This document shows, piece after piece, positions 35,577 through 44,957 of a DNA stretch of 58,747 nt. Position 1 is the first letter of the stretch, and every line of letters begins with the position of its first letter. This stretch comes from Planctomicrobium piriforme. Lineage in GTDB: Bacteria > Planctomycetota > Planctomycetia > Pirellulales > UBA1268. The notes under the pieces are model-generated. The model did not search any database, was not told where the DNA came from, and saw nothing but the letters and a program-made list of their open reading frames with translations. Made by a program: the position numbers and the translations under genes. Where the stretch lies: positions 1 to 58,747 of the forward strand of contig CAMBUD010000008.1 of NCBI GenBank assembly GCA_945871035.1, in the 5' to 3' direction.

Positions 35577-36752
35577 ATGATGGCGAAAAACTATTTTTCT
35601 TCACTTTGTTCCACTGCCAGAAGCACGGTCACGTTTTGCACTTTCTTTATTTTGACGGCCTGCGTCGTGGTGAACATTGCGTGGGGTGATCTCCATGCCG
35701 CGGAACCGTTGCCGCTCACCGCTCAACTATTGCCCGATAGCTTCGACGCCTTTGTGAGCAAGCTATCGCCACTGATCGTGGCCCAGCGGGCAATGAATCC
35801 CAAGCATTACCGGCAGATCGAACCATCGCTCTACTACTTTTTAAAACTCCATGAGGCCAAACTAAAAACTCTGCCGCTGGATCGCCAAATCGACGCGCTT
35901 GTGAAAATAGCCGAATTCATCGACTGCAAGCGCGAGTCTGTGGGCCATGAGGTTGTGATCGGGGCAGGGCACGCACTGATCGGCCTCTTGGATCCCGCCC
36001 GCGGTCTTGAGCCGAAGGAGATCACCACAATCGCCACAGGCTATGGCGCCACAACCGACATCTTTAAGCAAGATCAAAAAGGTCAATCCATTCGTCAGAT
36101 CGCCCATGCGTTTTTGGCGGCCGTGGCCGACGCTGCTGCCAGCGGCGATCCAACCACGATTGTTGTTCTCGGCCACGGCGCACCGGAGGAGATACAGAGT
36201 TACTCAATTCCTTTTGGCACGCTAGCCGATGCACTCATTGCTGGCGCCGTTCGATCCGATCGCATTGAACCAAAAGCAGTTGACTTGTGTTCGATCGTTT
36301 TGATTTGTGACGATTGCTACAGTGCCGACTTTCTGATCAATCTGGCCGGCGCGATTGAAGTTCGTTGCCGGCAGCGGGAGTTACGGCTGATCTCACTACC
36401 ATTTTTGATCGCCGGCACCAATCGCGATCGTGTTGGCCATGCCGACGTTGGTGAAAAGTTTGTGCCGCACTTTTGGCGCGAGGTCATCGAGCTTTTCTAC
36501 GTCCGGCAGCCACGCCCTAAGCAGGTCACGCTCCGCGATTTCTTCGAGAATGTCGACAATCGAATGTACAGCTACGGGCGAACACCAATTGTGAAGGGGT
36601 CGGGGGTTGTTGGTTACCGTGTTGTGGACGCCGAACTCTTTCAAGACCCCGTCATCTTTGTGCCGCTCAGCGAAGAAGATCTCGTGACGATTCGCACGAT
36701 TCTCGACCTTAACGAGAATGAACCACTGCTGCGGCTTTTTGACATCGGCTAA
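35577..36752 (+). CDS. predicted exported clan CD cysteine peptidase (caspase/legumain fold)
   Basis: A 391-residue protein with an N-terminal hydrophobic segment (residues about 18-36) ending before HAAEPLP. The core fits clan CD: a hydrophobic strand then His-Gly (TIVVLGHG, H200), and 47 residues later a hydrophobic strand then Asp-Asp-Cys (SIVLICDDC, C247). This His/Cys spacing matches caspases and legumains. No other peptidase family uses this layout with HG and a strand-borne Cys. A downstream SLPFLIAGTNRDRVGH strand could be the next core strand. Family assignment is mine; no exact Pfam name is claimed. It lies 45 bases after the transglutaminase-like gene. Confidence 0.65.
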   Translation: MMAKNYFSSLCSTARSTVTFCTFFILTACVVVNIAWGDLHAAEPLPLTAQLLPDSFDAFVSKLSPLIVAQRAMNPKHYRQIEPSLYYFLKLHEAKLKTLPLDRQIDALVKIAEFIDCKRESVGHEVVIGAGHALIGLLDPARGLEPKEITTIATGYGATTDIFKQDQKGQSIRQIAHAFLAAVADAAASGDPTTIVVLGHGAPEEIQSYSIPFGTLADALIAGAVRSDRIEPKAVDLCSIVLICDDCYSADFLINLAGAIEVRCRQRELRLISLPFLIAGTNRDRVGHADVGEKFVPHFWREVIELFYVRQPRPKQVTLRDFFENVDNRMYSYGRTPIVKGSGVVGYRVVDAELFQDPVIFVPLSEEDLVTIRTILDLNENEPLLRLFDIG

Positions 36753-36792
36753 GAATTACAACACGGGTATCTGAAAGTTTCTGCCCATCGCA

Positions 36793-39700
36793 ATGACCGA
36801 GCAATCCTGCAACGACGACTGGCCTGCAACGACGACTTGTCACATGCCACAACACACACTCTATGTCGCAATGTTGCTGCTGGCGTTTTCTCCATCGTTA
36901 ATGGCTCAGTATCCCGAGTGGAAGCACTCCGGGGCAGTCACAATCCTGACAACACCTGACGGAGCAGCCCTGCCCGCAGAGGCCGTTGTGGAGAATTTTC
37001 CGCTCCTTGTGCCACTGCATAAAGATTGGTTCGACTTTACGCAAGCAGCTGCTGACGGGGCCGACATCCGTTTTTCGACCGGCAATTCTGCAGAGACAGC
37101 CCAGCAGTTGTCCTATCAGATTGAGGCGTGGGACGACGCCAGTGGTTCGGCGAGCATCTGGGTGCGCGTGCCGCGAATCGAAGGCAATGCGCGGCAGACA
37201 ATCCGCATGCACTGGGGAAAAACGGACGCCAAAAGTGAGTCGAATGGCAAGGCTGTTTTTAATCAGTCGAATGGTTATCTGAGCGTCTGGCACATGGGTA
37301 CGCCGGTGATCGATACGGTTGGCACGATCGACTCCACAGACGAAGGCACGACAGCCACCGCAGGCATCGTCGGGCCTGCTCGGCATCTGGCGGGCAGGCA
37401 GGGCATTTACGGTGGCGATGCGATCACGGCCTATCCCACCGGCACCGGACCGATGACAACGGAAGCATGGTTTCGCGCAGAGACGCCAAACTCGACTGTG
37501 CTGGCTTGGGGCAAAGAGCAGCGGCCCGGCAAAGTGATGATGAATTTTCTTAGCCCACCACGAGTCGCGATTCAGTGTTATTTTGCCGATGTCGAAGCCG
37601 AAAGTGCGTTGGCCATCAATGAGTGGTATCAGGTCGTTCATACCTACAAAGAGAAGGATTCACGCGTGTATATCAATGGGCGACTGGACGGTGCCTCGTC
37701 GCCGGTCCTCGATATCCCCAAGACATCTAGCCTGTGGATTGGTGGCTGGTACAAAAACTATACATTTATCGGCGACGTTGACGAAGTGCGGGTATCGAAT
37801 GTTGTTCGTTCAGCAGACTGGATACGACTGCAGTACGAAAATCAAAAGCCGCTGCAAACGCTCGTTGGTCCAATCGTCCTGCCAGGGAACACGTTCTCTG
37901 TTTCACACAATCGGCTTAAGGTTCTGGAGGGTAAAAGTGTCACGGTCAGTGCGCAGGCTGGAGGTGCTGAAAAACTTTTTTGGACGCTCACACGCAATGG
38001 TCGCGACACCGTTGTGGCGACCGACAGACTCCTGTTTCAGTTTGATGCTGGTCGCGTGATGGGCGATCATTTGGCCACCCTGCATTTCAGTGCTGTTTAC
38101 CCGAGCGGCGTGAAGACAAAAGACATCCCGATCACAGTCACCGAAGACATTCCGGAGCCTATTTTTACGCTCAAAGCCCCCGCCACTTGGAACGGTCGCA
38201 CCGCGATTGAAGTGCTACCGATCGTAACGAACGCTCGTGCCATGCAGGCCAAGGGTGCAGGCGAATTGAAGATTACGTGGGGCGTCTGTGGTATGGCAGT
38301 GATCCAGCAACAGGAAAACGATGCGGCTGGCAGCAAGCTCCTTCTCAAGCGTGCACTGAACAGCGGACAGTTGGCTGTTACAGCCACCGTCAGTAATGGC
38401 GGCGCTTCGGCCACACAAACCGTGACCATCGACGTAAAGGAACCGACTCGCGACGCTTGGATCGCATTTTCACCAGCCAAGGATGAGATGCCGCAAGACA
38501 ATCAGTTTTACGCTCGTGACGACTCAAACATAGGCCATCTCCATTGCAATGGCACGCTTAACACCCCGGCAGAATTCGTCTTTATCAAAGTCTATGCTGA
38601 TCATGAATCATTTCTCATCGAACGGGCAAAGCTTGGTGAGAATAAGTCCTATGCGTTTACCGTGAAACTCAAGCCAGGCCTCGTACAATATAAGGTGGAG
38701 TTTGGGTCGACATTGAGTGGCACCGACACAGTGCTGCACACCGCAAGCAATCTGGTCTGCGGTGATGCATTCATCATTCAAGGGCAATCCAATGCACTCG
38801 CAACAGATACGGGCGAGGAGTCTCCGCCATTCACCAGCAATTGGATTCGCAGCTATGGCCGTCCGCAAGCGCACGCGAACGCTTCCACCAACTTGTGGTG
38901 CAATCCGGTGTGGAAAGCCAAACAAAACGAACAGGCAGAACTTGGCTACTGGGGAATGGAGCTAGCCAAGAGACTCGTTGAGAGCCGAAAGATACCGATC
39001 TTCATCATCAACGGGGCTGTCGGTGGGACGCGCATCGATCAGCACCAGCGATCCGATACCAACGCTATCGACCTCGATACAATCTACGGACGGACGCTGT
39101 GGCGTGTGCAGCAGGCCCGTCTCACTCACGGCATCCGCGGAATTCTCTGGCACCAAGGGGAAAACAATCAGGGCGCCGCATCCCCCACTGGCGATTACGA
39201 TTGGAAGTCGTACCAGGATTCCTTTCTGCAATTATCGGCGGCGTGGAAGGATGATTTTCCTAACCTGCAACACTTCTACGTCTTTCAAATCTGGCCCAAC
39301 GCCTGCAGCATGGCAGGCAACAGCGGAGCAGGCGACATGGTGCGCGAGGTGCAGCGAACGCTGCCTCGGCTCTATTCACACCTGAGCGTCATGTCGACGC
39401 TCGGGATCAAGCCGCCCGGCCCCTGTCATTTTCCCTTAACTGGCTGGGCTGAATACGCACGTCTGATTCAACCGCTGATTGAGCGAGATGCTGACGGGAA
39501 AACATTTCTCCACTCCATCACTCCCCCCAATCTGCAGCGAGCTTTTTTTACGAGCGCCACGAAAAACGTTATTGCACTAGAATTTGATCAGCCTGTGCTC
39601 TGGTCTGAAAAACTCATCACTCAATTTTATCCCGACGGAGAGAAGGAACAAATTGCGACAGGGAGTGTGCAGGGAAACGTACTCACTCTGACGTTAAAGA

Positions 39701-39840
39701 CGGCTTCTGAAGCGCAGAACATAACCTACCTGAAGGAGAGTGCCTGGAGCCCCGAACTATTGTTAGTCGGGGTCAACGGCATTGCAGCGTTGACGTTTTG
39801 TAACGTGCCAATCCTGTCAGCTAATCTGGCTCCTGAATAA
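36793..39840 (+). CDS. secreted DUF2341-LamG-sialate O-acetylesterase-like protein
   Basis: A 1015-residue protein. The signal peptide spans about residues 22-38 (ends LMAQ); the ATG at 36844 is an alternative start. Residues about 45-130 match the DUF2341 module (FPLLVPL, DIRFS). A LamG/concanavalin-like jelly roll (about 145-350) has EAWFRAETP, YINGRLDG and GDVDEVRVSN. Ig-like domains follow. A SGNH esterase of the SASA type takes about 650-880: the nucleophile block FIIQGQSNA (about residue 660), oxyanion NGAVGGT and WHQGENNQGA (about 786), and the PCHFPLTGWAEY histidine (about 877). It probably deacetylates a glycan. It is the third gene of the secreted run. Confidence 0.85.
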   Translation: MTEQSCNDDWPATTTCHMPQHTLYVAMLLLAFSPSLMAQYPEWKHSGAVTILTTPDGAALPAEAVVENFPLLVPLHKDWFDFTQAAADGADIRFSTGNSAETAQQLSYQIEAWDDASGSASIWVRVPRIEGNARQTIRMHWGKTDAKSESNGKAVFNQSNGYLSVWHMGTPVIDTVGTIDSTDEGTTATAGIVGPARHLAGRQGIYGGDAITAYPTGTGPMTTEAWFRAETPNSTVLAWGKEQRPGKVMMNFLSPPRVAIQCYFADVEAESALAINEWYQVVHTYKEKDSRVYINGRLDGASSPVLDIPKTSSLWIGGWYKNYTFIGDVDEVRVSNVVRSADWIRLQYENQKPLQTLVGPIVLPGNTFSVSHNRLKVLEGKSVTVSAQAGGAEKLFWTLTRNGRDTVVATDRLLFQFDAGRVMGDHLATLHFSAVYPSGVKTKDIPITVTEDIPEPIFTLKAPATWNGRTAIEVLPIVTNARAMQAKGAGELKITWGVCGMAVIQQQENDAAGSKLLLKRALNSGQLAVTATVSNGGASATQTVTIDVKEPTRDAWIAFSPAKDEMPQDNQFYARDDSNIGHLHCNGTLNTPAEFVFIKVYADHESFLIERAKLGENKSYAFTVKLKPGLVQYKVEFGSTLSGTDTVLHTASNLVCGDAFIIQGQSNALATDTGEESPPFTSNWIRSYGRPQAHANASTNLWCNPVWKAKQNEQAELGYWGMELAKRLVESRKIPIFIINGAVGGTRIDQHQRSDTNAIDLDTIYGRTLWRVQQARLTHGIRGILWHQGENNQGAASPTGDYDWKSYQDSFLQLSAAWKDDFPNLQHFYVFQIWPNACSMAGNSGAGDMVREVQRTLPRLYSHLSVMSTLGIKPPGPCHFPLTGWAEYARLIQPLIERDADGKTFLHSITPPNLQRAFFTSATKNVIALEFDQPVLWSEKLITQFYPDGEKEQIATGSVQGNVLTLTLKTASEAQNITYLKESAWSPELLLVGVNGIAALTFCNVPILSANLAPE

Positions 39841-39897
39841 TCTCTTTCGATACATCTTAATGCGATGCTTGAAAAGCATTCCTGCAGGAGGTCTGAA

Positions 39898-42420
39898 ATG
39901 CGTTGGGTACAAAAAGATATTTTGCTTTCTCTAGCAGTGACGCTAGGCCTTGCTGGCTTTCCGTACCCAACCGTTGGACATTCTGCGGCAGCGCAGACAG
40001 CCAACGCACCACAGGATCTCACGGAGAATAGAGAGGTCGACCGTGCATTCACGTACAATCTCGGGGCAACAGGATTGCGGGGGTGGATTTACTCCAAGCC
40101 GACCACTCACTTTGATGGCTTGCAGGGACGAACGACAGCAGCGAGCCGACAGATTCTGATCACGCATGTTGGCGCAGGTTCGCCGGCCGAAGGCACGATC
40201 AGAGTGGATGATGTCATTCTCGGTGCCGGTGGCCAGCTATTTACATTTGACGCGCGCAAGAGCATGGCGCTGGCCATTCAAGAGGCGGAAAAAGAAGTCA
40301 ATCAGGGCCGAATGAAACTGACGCTCTGGCGAGCGGGGACGGTTGCAGAGGCCACGATTAGGCTCGCGGTTCTCGGTCACTACGCCGATACTGCACCGTA
40401 CGAATGTGAGAAATCAAACCGGATTTTTGCCGCTGCGTGCGCTGTGCTGGAGACAGAACCACTGCCGGAGAATTGGTGCGGAGCAGTGAGCGGCCTAGCT
40501 CTTTTAGCCGCCGGCAATCCAGACACACTGCCTCGCGTGCAGAAGTTTGCCCGCACGATCGGCCCTACCACACTGAAGCTTGAACTGAGGGACGGAATGG
40601 TAATTTGGGACTGGGCCTACAAAAATCTATTTCTGAGTGAGTACTTCATGATCACAGGCGATCAGGAAGTACTCCACGCGATAAGAGAATACACCGTCTC
40701 CCTCGCCAAGGGTCAGGGTCTGTACGGAACGTTCGGTCATGGCATTGCGCCACCCACAGCCGACGGCACTCTCCACGGATCGATCCCGCCCTATGGGCCG
40801 GTGAATGCGGCTGGTCTTGTGGGAAATGTGGCAATCGTAATCGGCAGCAAGTGTGGGGTGAGTGATCCAGAAATTGAGCCGGCGATCGCACGCGCCTCAA
40901 AGTTTTTTGGCTATTTTGTTGATAAGGGATCGATTCCTTACGGCGAGCACGAGCCGTGGCCCTTTCATGAAAATAACGGCAAGAATGCCATGGCAGCAAT
41001 GTTATTTGCCATGCAAGAAAATCGACCTGCTGAAACGCAGTTTTTTTCCAAGATGGTAACCGCCAGCTATCGCAACCGTGAATGCGGGCACACCGGTCAG
41101 GGGTTTAGTTATCTGTGGGGCGCTTTGGGAGCGAACACCGGCGGGCCTGCAGCCGTCGCCGCTTTTTTCAAGGAAGCCGCGTGGCATTTCGACTTGGTGC
41201 GACGTTGCGATGGATCCTTTACCTACGATGGCGGTGAACAATACGGAGCGGGTAAAACCGACGACAACACCTACTATGGAAAAAGCAGCTACTACGGTCT
41301 TAGCCCGACGGCCTCATATGTTCTCACCTATGCACTGCCTCTAAAAAAACTCTGCATCACCGGCCGCAATGCGAAGCAGTCTAATTGGTTGAGTCAAAAG
41401 GATATCTCGTCGGCAATCCTCTCTGGCCGCTTCGATTCGGACTGCAAGCAACGAGAGCCCGCCGAACTCGTTACTGCTTTTTCCGATTGGTCACCAATCG
41501 TGCGCGGCTGGGCGGCAGAGGAATTAGCCAGACGTCCTGAGGCCAAGGAGATGGTGCCACAGTTAATTGCCTTAGCGGAAAGTGCGGACCCCCACGTTTG
41601 TCAGGGTGCCTGCGAAGCATTAGGGGCAATAAAAGCCCCTAATGCATTGCCTGCGCTGACCCGCCTGCTTGCCCACCAAGATCGCTGGCTGCGTTTTAAG
41701 GCTGCAAAAGCTCTGAAGGAGATGGGGGCTGAGGCACGGCCAAGCATACCCGACATTCTCAAGGCTGTCGTTCAAACCGCCGAGCCGATTCAGCCGATCA
41801 ATTGGGCTGATCCGGTCCAACTGACTCACGGCCAGTTGGCTGCTGCACTCTTTCAAGGATCCCTGACAGGAAATCTTAAGGCCATTGATCCGGGATTGCT
41901 CTATCCAGCGATTCGAGTTGTATCTGAAAACGCTGACGGCATGGCGCGGGCCACGTTACGAAACTATTTTGAAAATCATCTCAGCGCTAACGACGTACAG
42001 GCGCTCGGTCAAGAGATTCTGGCTGCCGTTAAAACCCCGAGCCCGGCAGATCGCATGTTTGCCAATGAGATCCGGATGGGAGGATTTAAAGCCTTGGCAA
42101 AATACCATTTCAAGGAAGGCATTGAGGCCGGAGTCACATTAGCAAAAACTCAGGGAGGCCATGGCAGTGAACGCCGAACCGGCGAAATCATGAAAGAGCT
42201 TGTGGGGTATGGAACAGCGGCCCGCGCCGTGCTTCCAGAACTAAAAGAACTTATTGTTCAATTCAACAGACAGTGCAAAAACCGTGAATTCCCAGACGAT
42301 TGCAACCAGATGCGAATCACTTCCATCGAAGACGCAATACAATCGATTGAGGCCGCAACGACTCAGCCTAATCTCCGGAGTATTACGTTTACCCAATCCA
42401 CAACAGGTCAACTGCCATGA
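39898..42420 (+). CDS. secreted DUF6288-type protein with PDZ and HEAT repeats
   Basis: An 840-residue protein. I chose ATG 39898 for its strong AGGAGG site six bases upstream. A signal peptide (LAVTLGLAGF...AAAQ) leads to a conserved opening NLGATGLRGWIY. A PDZ-like domain follows (GAGSPAEGTIRVDDVILGAGG), then a helical barrel-like DUF6288 region (about 130-480), and HEAT repeats (about 510-600), the last with ADPHVCQGACEALGAI. I know similar planctomycete proteins as DUF6288; none has a tested function. The next gene overlaps its stop by four bases, so the pair is translationally coupled. Confidence 0.8.
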   Translation: MRWVQKDILLSLAVTLGLAGFPYPTVGHSAAAQTANAPQDLTENREVDRAFTYNLGATGLRGWIYSKPTTHFDGLQGRTTAASRQILITHVGAGSPAEGTIRVDDVILGAGGQLFTFDARKSMALAIQEAEKEVNQGRMKLTLWRAGTVAEATIRLAVLGHYADTAPYECEKSNRIFAAACAVLETEPLPENWCGAVSGLALLAAGNPDTLPRVQKFARTIGPTTLKLELRDGMVIWDWAYKNLFLSEYFMITGDQEVLHAIREYTVSLAKGQGLYGTFGHGIAPPTADGTLHGSIPPYGPVNAAGLVGNVAIVIGSKCGVSDPEIEPAIARASKFFGYFVDKGSIPYGEHEPWPFHENNGKNAMAAMLFAMQENRPAETQFFSKMVTASYRNRECGHTGQGFSYLWGALGANTGGPAAVAAFFKEAAWHFDLVRRCDGSFTYDGGEQYGAGKTDDNTYYGKSSYYGLSPTASYVLTYALPLKKLCITGRNAKQSNWLSQKDISSAILSGRFDSDCKQREPAELVTAFSDWSPIVRGWAAEELARRPEAKEMVPQLIALAESADPHVCQGACEALGAIKAPNALPALTRLLAHQDRWLRFKAAKALKEMGAEARPSIPDILKAVVQTAEPIQPINWADPVQLTHGQLAAALFQGSLTGNLKAIDPGLLYPAIRVVSENADGMARATLRNYFENHLSANDVQALGQEILAAVKTPSPADRMFANEIRMGGFKALAKYHFKEGIEAGVTLAKTQGGHGSERRTGEIMKELVGYGTAARAVLPELKELIVQFNRQCKNREFPDDCNQMRITSIEDAIQSIEAATTQPNLRSITFTQSTTGQLP

Positions 42421-43265
42421 TGCGATCCACTGGTTTTTTTACTTTTGTAGTCAGCGTGTTCTGCATTTTTCTTCACAGCGAAACACCGCAGATTGCACTG
42501 TCAAACCCTGGGGCTGACGTGGCGTTCCCCAGTGAAAAAACCGATCAATGGCACGGCCACACACGACACCTCTTCACGTTCGAAGGCTCAAGTGCCTGGG
42601 TGGTTGAGCCCAAGAAACCTCTGCCGGAAAACCCGTGGTCGTGGTGCATGATGTTTCCTGATGCCTTCACTGTTCGCTGTGCTGCTCCGCAGCTCCTTGA
42701 AGCGGGTTTCCATCACGCTTTTATCGATGTCGGGAATACTTTTGGGTCTCCGGATGCCATCAAGCGTTTGTCCGGATTCCATGCCGAATTGGTGCGCCGT
42801 GGATTGGCTCCCAAAGCGGCACTCATCGGAATCAGCCGCGGTGGTCTCTATGCCCATCGCTTTGCGGCCGAGCACCCTCACAAAGTCAGCGTGATCTATG
42901 GAGATGCCGCAGTCTGTGATTTTAAAAGCTGGCCGGGCGGAAAGGGCAAAGGGGTTGGTAGCAGCAACGACTGGAGAGAGTGCCTGAAGGCTTATGCCTT
43001 CGTAGATGAGGCAGCGGCACTGGCTTACGCCGGCAATCCCATCGATTCCCTAGCACCACTAGCAGCAGCAGCGATCCCGCTCATCCATGTTGTCGGCGAC
43101 GCTGATAACGTCGTGCCACCAGCAGAAAACGCTTTACTGATAGCCGATCGCTATCAGGCACTCGGCGGCACAATCACAATCATTCATAAGCCCGGTGTCG
43201 GCCACCATCCCCACGGATTGGATGATCCCACACCTGTTGTCGAATATATCCTGCGACACTTATGA
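42417..43265 (+). CDS. secreted alpha/beta hydrolase coupled to the DUF6288 gene
   Basis: A 282-residue hydrolase with an N-terminal hydrophobic segment (FFTFVVSVFCIFLHS) acting as signal peptide or anchor. The nucleophile elbow GISRGG, the acid in GDADNVVP and histidine in GVGHHPHG are all present, so it should be an active serine esterase or lipase-like enzyme. The ATGA overlap with the preceding gene makes a fixed ratio of the two likely. The stop is directly adjacent to the convergent oxidoreductase gene, with no base between. Confidence 0.85.
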   Translation: MMRSTGFFTFVVSVFCIFLHSETPQIALSNPGADVAFPSEKTDQWHGHTRHLFTFEGSSAWVVEPKKPLPENPWSWCMMFPDAFTVRCAAPQLLEAGFHHAFIDVGNTFGSPDAIKRLSGFHAELVRRGLAPKAALIGISRGGLYAHRFAAEHPHKVSVIYGDAAVCDFKSWPGGKGKGVGSSNDWRECLKAYAFVDEAAALAYAGNPIDSLAPLAAAAIPLIHVVGDADNVVPPAENALLIADRYQALGGTITIIHKPGVGHHPHGLDDPTPVVEYILRHL

Positions 43266-44957
43266 CTATGACTTGTAACACTCTCGCCGAATGTCGGGAA
43301 CAATGCCTTCGGGTGTTTCGTCACTGGCGATATCAAACCACTCTGGCTTGAAATCAATCCGCGCCTGCTTCTCTGGGTTGGCCAGCGCAATATTGCTAAC
43401 CAACGCAATCACAGCGTCGGCAATTGCCACTTCCGGCTTGCACCGCGGCTGATTCTCTGGAGCCGGATTACGGATGCACCACGCCCAGTGCTCCATCTCC
43501 TCTGTGTAGCCGCGGGATGGAGGGGCCGCGTCTGCACCTCCCTTGCCGCCAGCAGCATAACCGCCGCCTCCGCCGCCTCCGCTTTCGGTGGTATCGAGTG
43601 TGGGAGCACCGTCCTTAGCTTTTGCCACTGTTACACGAGTGTCTTTTGCGGCTCCCTTATAGAGCATGACATCCTGCTCGCGTTCGAGTATGAGCGTACC
43701 CTTTGTGCCCATAACCACCTCGCCGTATTCCCCAAAACCATTCCCGTTGATTGAGGAATAGGTCACAACAATTTTTTTGTTTTTATCCTCGTCGTATCCA
43801 GGTGCTGGATACTCATACATGCAATAGACGTGATCTTCAATCTGCCTATCGGCCGGAAAAATACTGCGATTACCAACTGCCGTCACGGTGAGTGGCTTCA
43901 CTTTCGTGCCGTTGTCGTGCATTGCCGACACAAAAATGCCGGCCGCATCAAGTTGGTGGCTGCCGAGTTCTGCCATCAAACCGCCCCCAGTGCGATTCCA
44001 GAGACGCCAGCGAATGAGTTCCTCCATAGCCGATCGCGACGATCCATCGGGTAGGGTCGGCTGTTTGTAACCGAATGCAGTGGGGTCAAGAGTTGCATCA
44101 GAAAGTTGCGCTTCGAGTTGAGCAATTTTCTTTTCGAGGCCATCCATATCGGCAGGCTTGGCATTGTCCAAGTCTTTCTTCCAACCAGCGAGTCGCTTGA
44201 CGAGCGACTCATCGCCCGGAAGAGAGGGCTTCCAGCTGTCGTTGCCGGGAAGGTTACCGCGGTGCCACTGTGCACGAATGGAGTGCAGATCGCCTAGCAA
44301 TTTTGCCTTGCCAATCGTGAATACCGCATTGTCGTAGAGAATGCTGTAATGGCGCTGATGCCCTGTGGCAAGAATTTTTCCTGTTTCGCGCGATACGCGA
44401 CCCATCTCCTTGCATTCGTGAACGCTATGACCCATTAGTTTTTCGGTCAGCACATGCTTGCCAGCTCGCATGGCTTTGATGCTTGCCTCGGCATGGAGAT
44501 GCAGAGGGAGGGCAATGATCACGGCCTCGACGTTTTTGTCAGCCAGCAGCTCCTCGTAGGCTCTGTACACTTTGACTTCCTGACGGGCTGCATCCTCGCT
44601 CGACCATTTGTACTTCGCTATCAATCCGGGACGGGCAGCGAGCGCACTGGGGCTTGAAACATCACCGTGGAAAGCGCGAAATACGTTGTAGGGGCGAATA
44701 TCAGCAATGGCGACGACCTGCAGGTAGTCGGGGGTATGCGCACCGAGGAGAACGCTCCCCTCATCCCCTGTCCCAAGCACGCCAACACGCAGTGGATTGC
44801 CTACGCTTTTCCCGTATCCAAAATAGAGCGACCCCAGCCCGGCTCCTGCCGCTAACCCTGCCGCCAGCGTGCCGGTAAGAAAGTCGCGTCGCGTGACGCT
44901 GATCGCATCGGAAAAGTTTGCATTACCGATCAACTTTTGGGCTTCATTTAGATTCAT
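43266..44957 (-). CDS. Tat-exported Gfo/Idh/MocA-family oxidoreductase
   Basis: A 563-residue protein with a twin-arginine signal (VTRRDFLTGTLAAGLAAG). The Rossmann loop VGVLGTGDEG and the catalytic-region block VLTEKLMGHSVHECKEM are visible. The canonical EKP motif reads EKL here, as in other large exported planctomycete members. Two insertions stand out: a helical one at about residues 230-290 and a glycine-rich loop (GGGGGGG, about residue 455). Probably a sugar or inositol derivative oxidoreductase loaded with NAD(P) before export. It is the second gene of an operon, overlapping the DoxX-like gene as ATGA. Confidence 0.88.
   Translation of the reverse strand: MNLNEAQKLIGNANFSDAISVTRRDFLTGTLAAGLAAGAGLGSLYFGYGKSVGNPLRVGVLGTGDEGSVLLGAHTPDYLQVVAIADIRPYNVFRAFHGDVSSPSALAARPGLIAKYKWSSEDAARQEVKVYRAYEELLADKNVEAVIIALPLHLHAEASIKAMRAGKHVLTEKLMGHSVHECKEMGRVSRETGKILATGHQRHYSILYDNAVFTIGKAKLLGDLHSIRAQWHRGNLPGNDSWKPSLPGDESLVKRLAGWKKDLDNAKPADMDGLEKKIAQLEAQLSDATLDPTAFGYKQPTLPDGSSRSAMEELIRWRLWNRTGGGLMAELGSHQLDAAGIFVSAMHDNGTKVKPLTVTAVGNRSIFPADRQIEDHVYCMYEYPAPGYDEDKNKKIVVTYSSINGNGFGEYGEVVMGTKGTLILEREQDVMLYKGAAKDTRVTVAKAKDGAPTLDTTESGGGGGGGYAAGGKGGADAAPPSRGYTEEMEHWAWCIRNPAPENQPRCKPEVAIADAVIALVSNIALANPEKQARIDFKPEWFDIASDETPEGIVPDIRRECYKS

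Noticed and set aside
36898..37641. 247-codon open frame on the minus strand
   Set aside because: Antisense to the DUF2341/LamG region of the 36793 gene; sequence is Arg/His/Cys-rich as expected for a shadow frame.
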